Source: Glandiceps talaboti (Eukaryota > Hemichordata > Enteropneusta > Spengelidae). Taken from it: a DNA stretch of 64,000 nucleotides. The notes under the pieces were generated by a model that worked only from the letters and a program-made list of their open reading frames with translations, searched no databases and was not told the origin of the DNA. The DNA lies in the NCBI RefSeq assembly GCF_964340395.1, contig NC_135567.1:9567984-9631983 (forward strand), given 5' to 3'. This document shows positions 63,049 to 64,000 of the stretch, piece by piece; position 1 is the first letter of the stretch; every line of letters begins with the position of its first letter. The translations under genes and the position numbers were made by a program.

Positions 63049-63266
63049 TTAAAGTGGCCTCAAGGAAGAGAAATATGTATTCATTTGGATTTTTATTAGT
63101 AAGCAACTTTGTTATGTTTTCCTACTTGAAAAAACAAACAAACAAACAAACAAACAAACAAACAAAATCAAAACAAAGCAACATTGACGACGTTGGTGTT
63201 TGTAACAGAATAATTGTCAAGAGTGTATATAAAAATGTGTAAAACGTTTATTATTGTACGTACAGG
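63049..63266. mobile_element. Palindromic MITE, diverged left part, in opsin intron
   Basis: TAAAGTGGCC at the edge, GGATTTTTATTAGTAAGCAA, TTTTCCTACTTGAAAA, a (CAAA)n insertion, CAACATTGACGACG and GTTTATTATTGTACGTACAG follow the left arm of 29232-29578. The right arm is missing. Confidence 0.6.
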
Positions 63267-64000
63267 AAGTGACGTATAGCAACTGGGCAACTTCGTGACC
63301 AGTAAACACAAATAATCAAACTAGTTGCAATTGGTATGCATGGCGACGTTTCCATATATGAGGAAGACTAAACAACCCGGAAGTGACGTATTGATTACAA
63401 GTGTTTACTTATAAATCATTTCCTTACTTTTGATATGAAATTTGTATACATCTCTGACATACCTTTTTTTATTAGTTAGGTAATTTCAAAATACAGCTTT
63501 TCTGTGTGATAGAAACACACAGAAACCAATAAGAAACTGGACATGCTACACTCCATACGATTCATTCACTTGCCGGTCAGCAGCTTCAAATACCCATTTC
63601 CCACCAATATGGCCAATGAATAAACAATGTTTTTGAGAAGGTTGGGGAAACCACGTAAAAGAGAACAGAAGCAGATAAAAGTGGACTGATTTTCCACACA
63701 ATCTATCGTAACTATGTAGTTTACATGTTGTGTGTCTGGGCCATTGGATTAAGACCAGTTCCACTGAACTATTTCCATGGCCCTCACCAGGGAGGGTGAC
63801 CATGCAATACTAAATTATGTTTTTGTCATGTACACTTTCCCAGTCTAAGTTCTGTCATCCTTTTTGGTGAAAATAAAATGCATTATAACTTTGTCTGGGC
63901 AGCCCAGTAACATCATGGGGAAACTCGAATATGTTATATGCACTTAAAATTAGTGTTCTTTGTAAGTGGTAAGTGTTTTGTCACTGCGTGTTTATCGACT
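63267..64000. other. Opsin intron, nothing further recognised
   Basis: No additional opsin exon is evident. The minus-strand ORF at 63546-63803 has no family resemblance and is probably chance. Confidence 0.4.

Noticed and set aside
63546-63803. Upstream opsin exon
   Set aside because: No opsin transmembrane pattern or splice-phase match; reads like random sequence.

Overview
The window is nuclear DNA of a multicellular animal. The coding signal is a handful of spliced genes with GT-AG introns, set in AT-rich DNA that is mostly microsatellites, minisatellites, foldback elements, a tRNA-derived SINE and an LTR retrotransposon. A ciliary-type opsin, a two-pore potassium channel, HINT1-type proteins and Rab8 mean Metazoa. 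The genome texture suggests a marine invertebrate, either a lophotrochozoan or an invertebrate deuterostome. I cannot place it more precisely from sequence alone.

Layout. 1-8.4 kb: satellites and small elements, no gene recognised. 8.5-22.9 kb: three tandem, same-strand, three-exon HINT1 paralogs (8520-11126, 13091-14738, 20820-22921) with the same intron positions and phases. An intronless two-pore-domain K+ channel gene lies on the opposite strand between the second and third (17427-18665). 23.1-25.5 kb: a 21-bp minisatellite. 25.5-32.5 kb: repeats, including arrays rich in the octamer ATGCAAAT. 32.5-51.6 kb: an eight-exon Rab8 gene on the minus strand (205 aa, C-terminal CSIL prenylation motif) whose introns carry most of the repeats. 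51.6-57.6 kb: no recognised gene. 57.64-61.31 kb: a young LTR retrotransposon on the minus strand. It keeps gag and an aspartic protease plus a transmembrane ORF, but has no reverse transcriptase, RNase H or integrase. 62.25-63.0 kb: the 3' exon of a ciliary-type opsin (minus strand), whose upstream exons lie outside the window.

The genes do not form one pathway: nucleoside phosphoramidases, a membrane K+ channel, a vesicle-traffic GTPase and a photoreceptor. The unusual theme is how satellites arise here. Two arrays, in HINT paralog C and in Rab8, are built from units that contain a copy of the neighbouring exon-intron junction, giving rows of decoy splice sites. A third is an expansion of the tRNA-like head of a SINE. 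A fourth is the expanded end of a small inverted-repeat transposon. Two sites carry hammerhead-ribozyme-like cores next to (TA)n tracts, resembling the ribozymes described in Penelope-like elements and animal retrozymes. The LTR element has a textbook A-AAA-AAC slippery heptamer just before the gag stop and only one mismatch between its two 439-bp LTRs.

Exon boundaries were read by hand from splice signals and family conservation. Repeat boundaries are approximate to a few bases unless stated.
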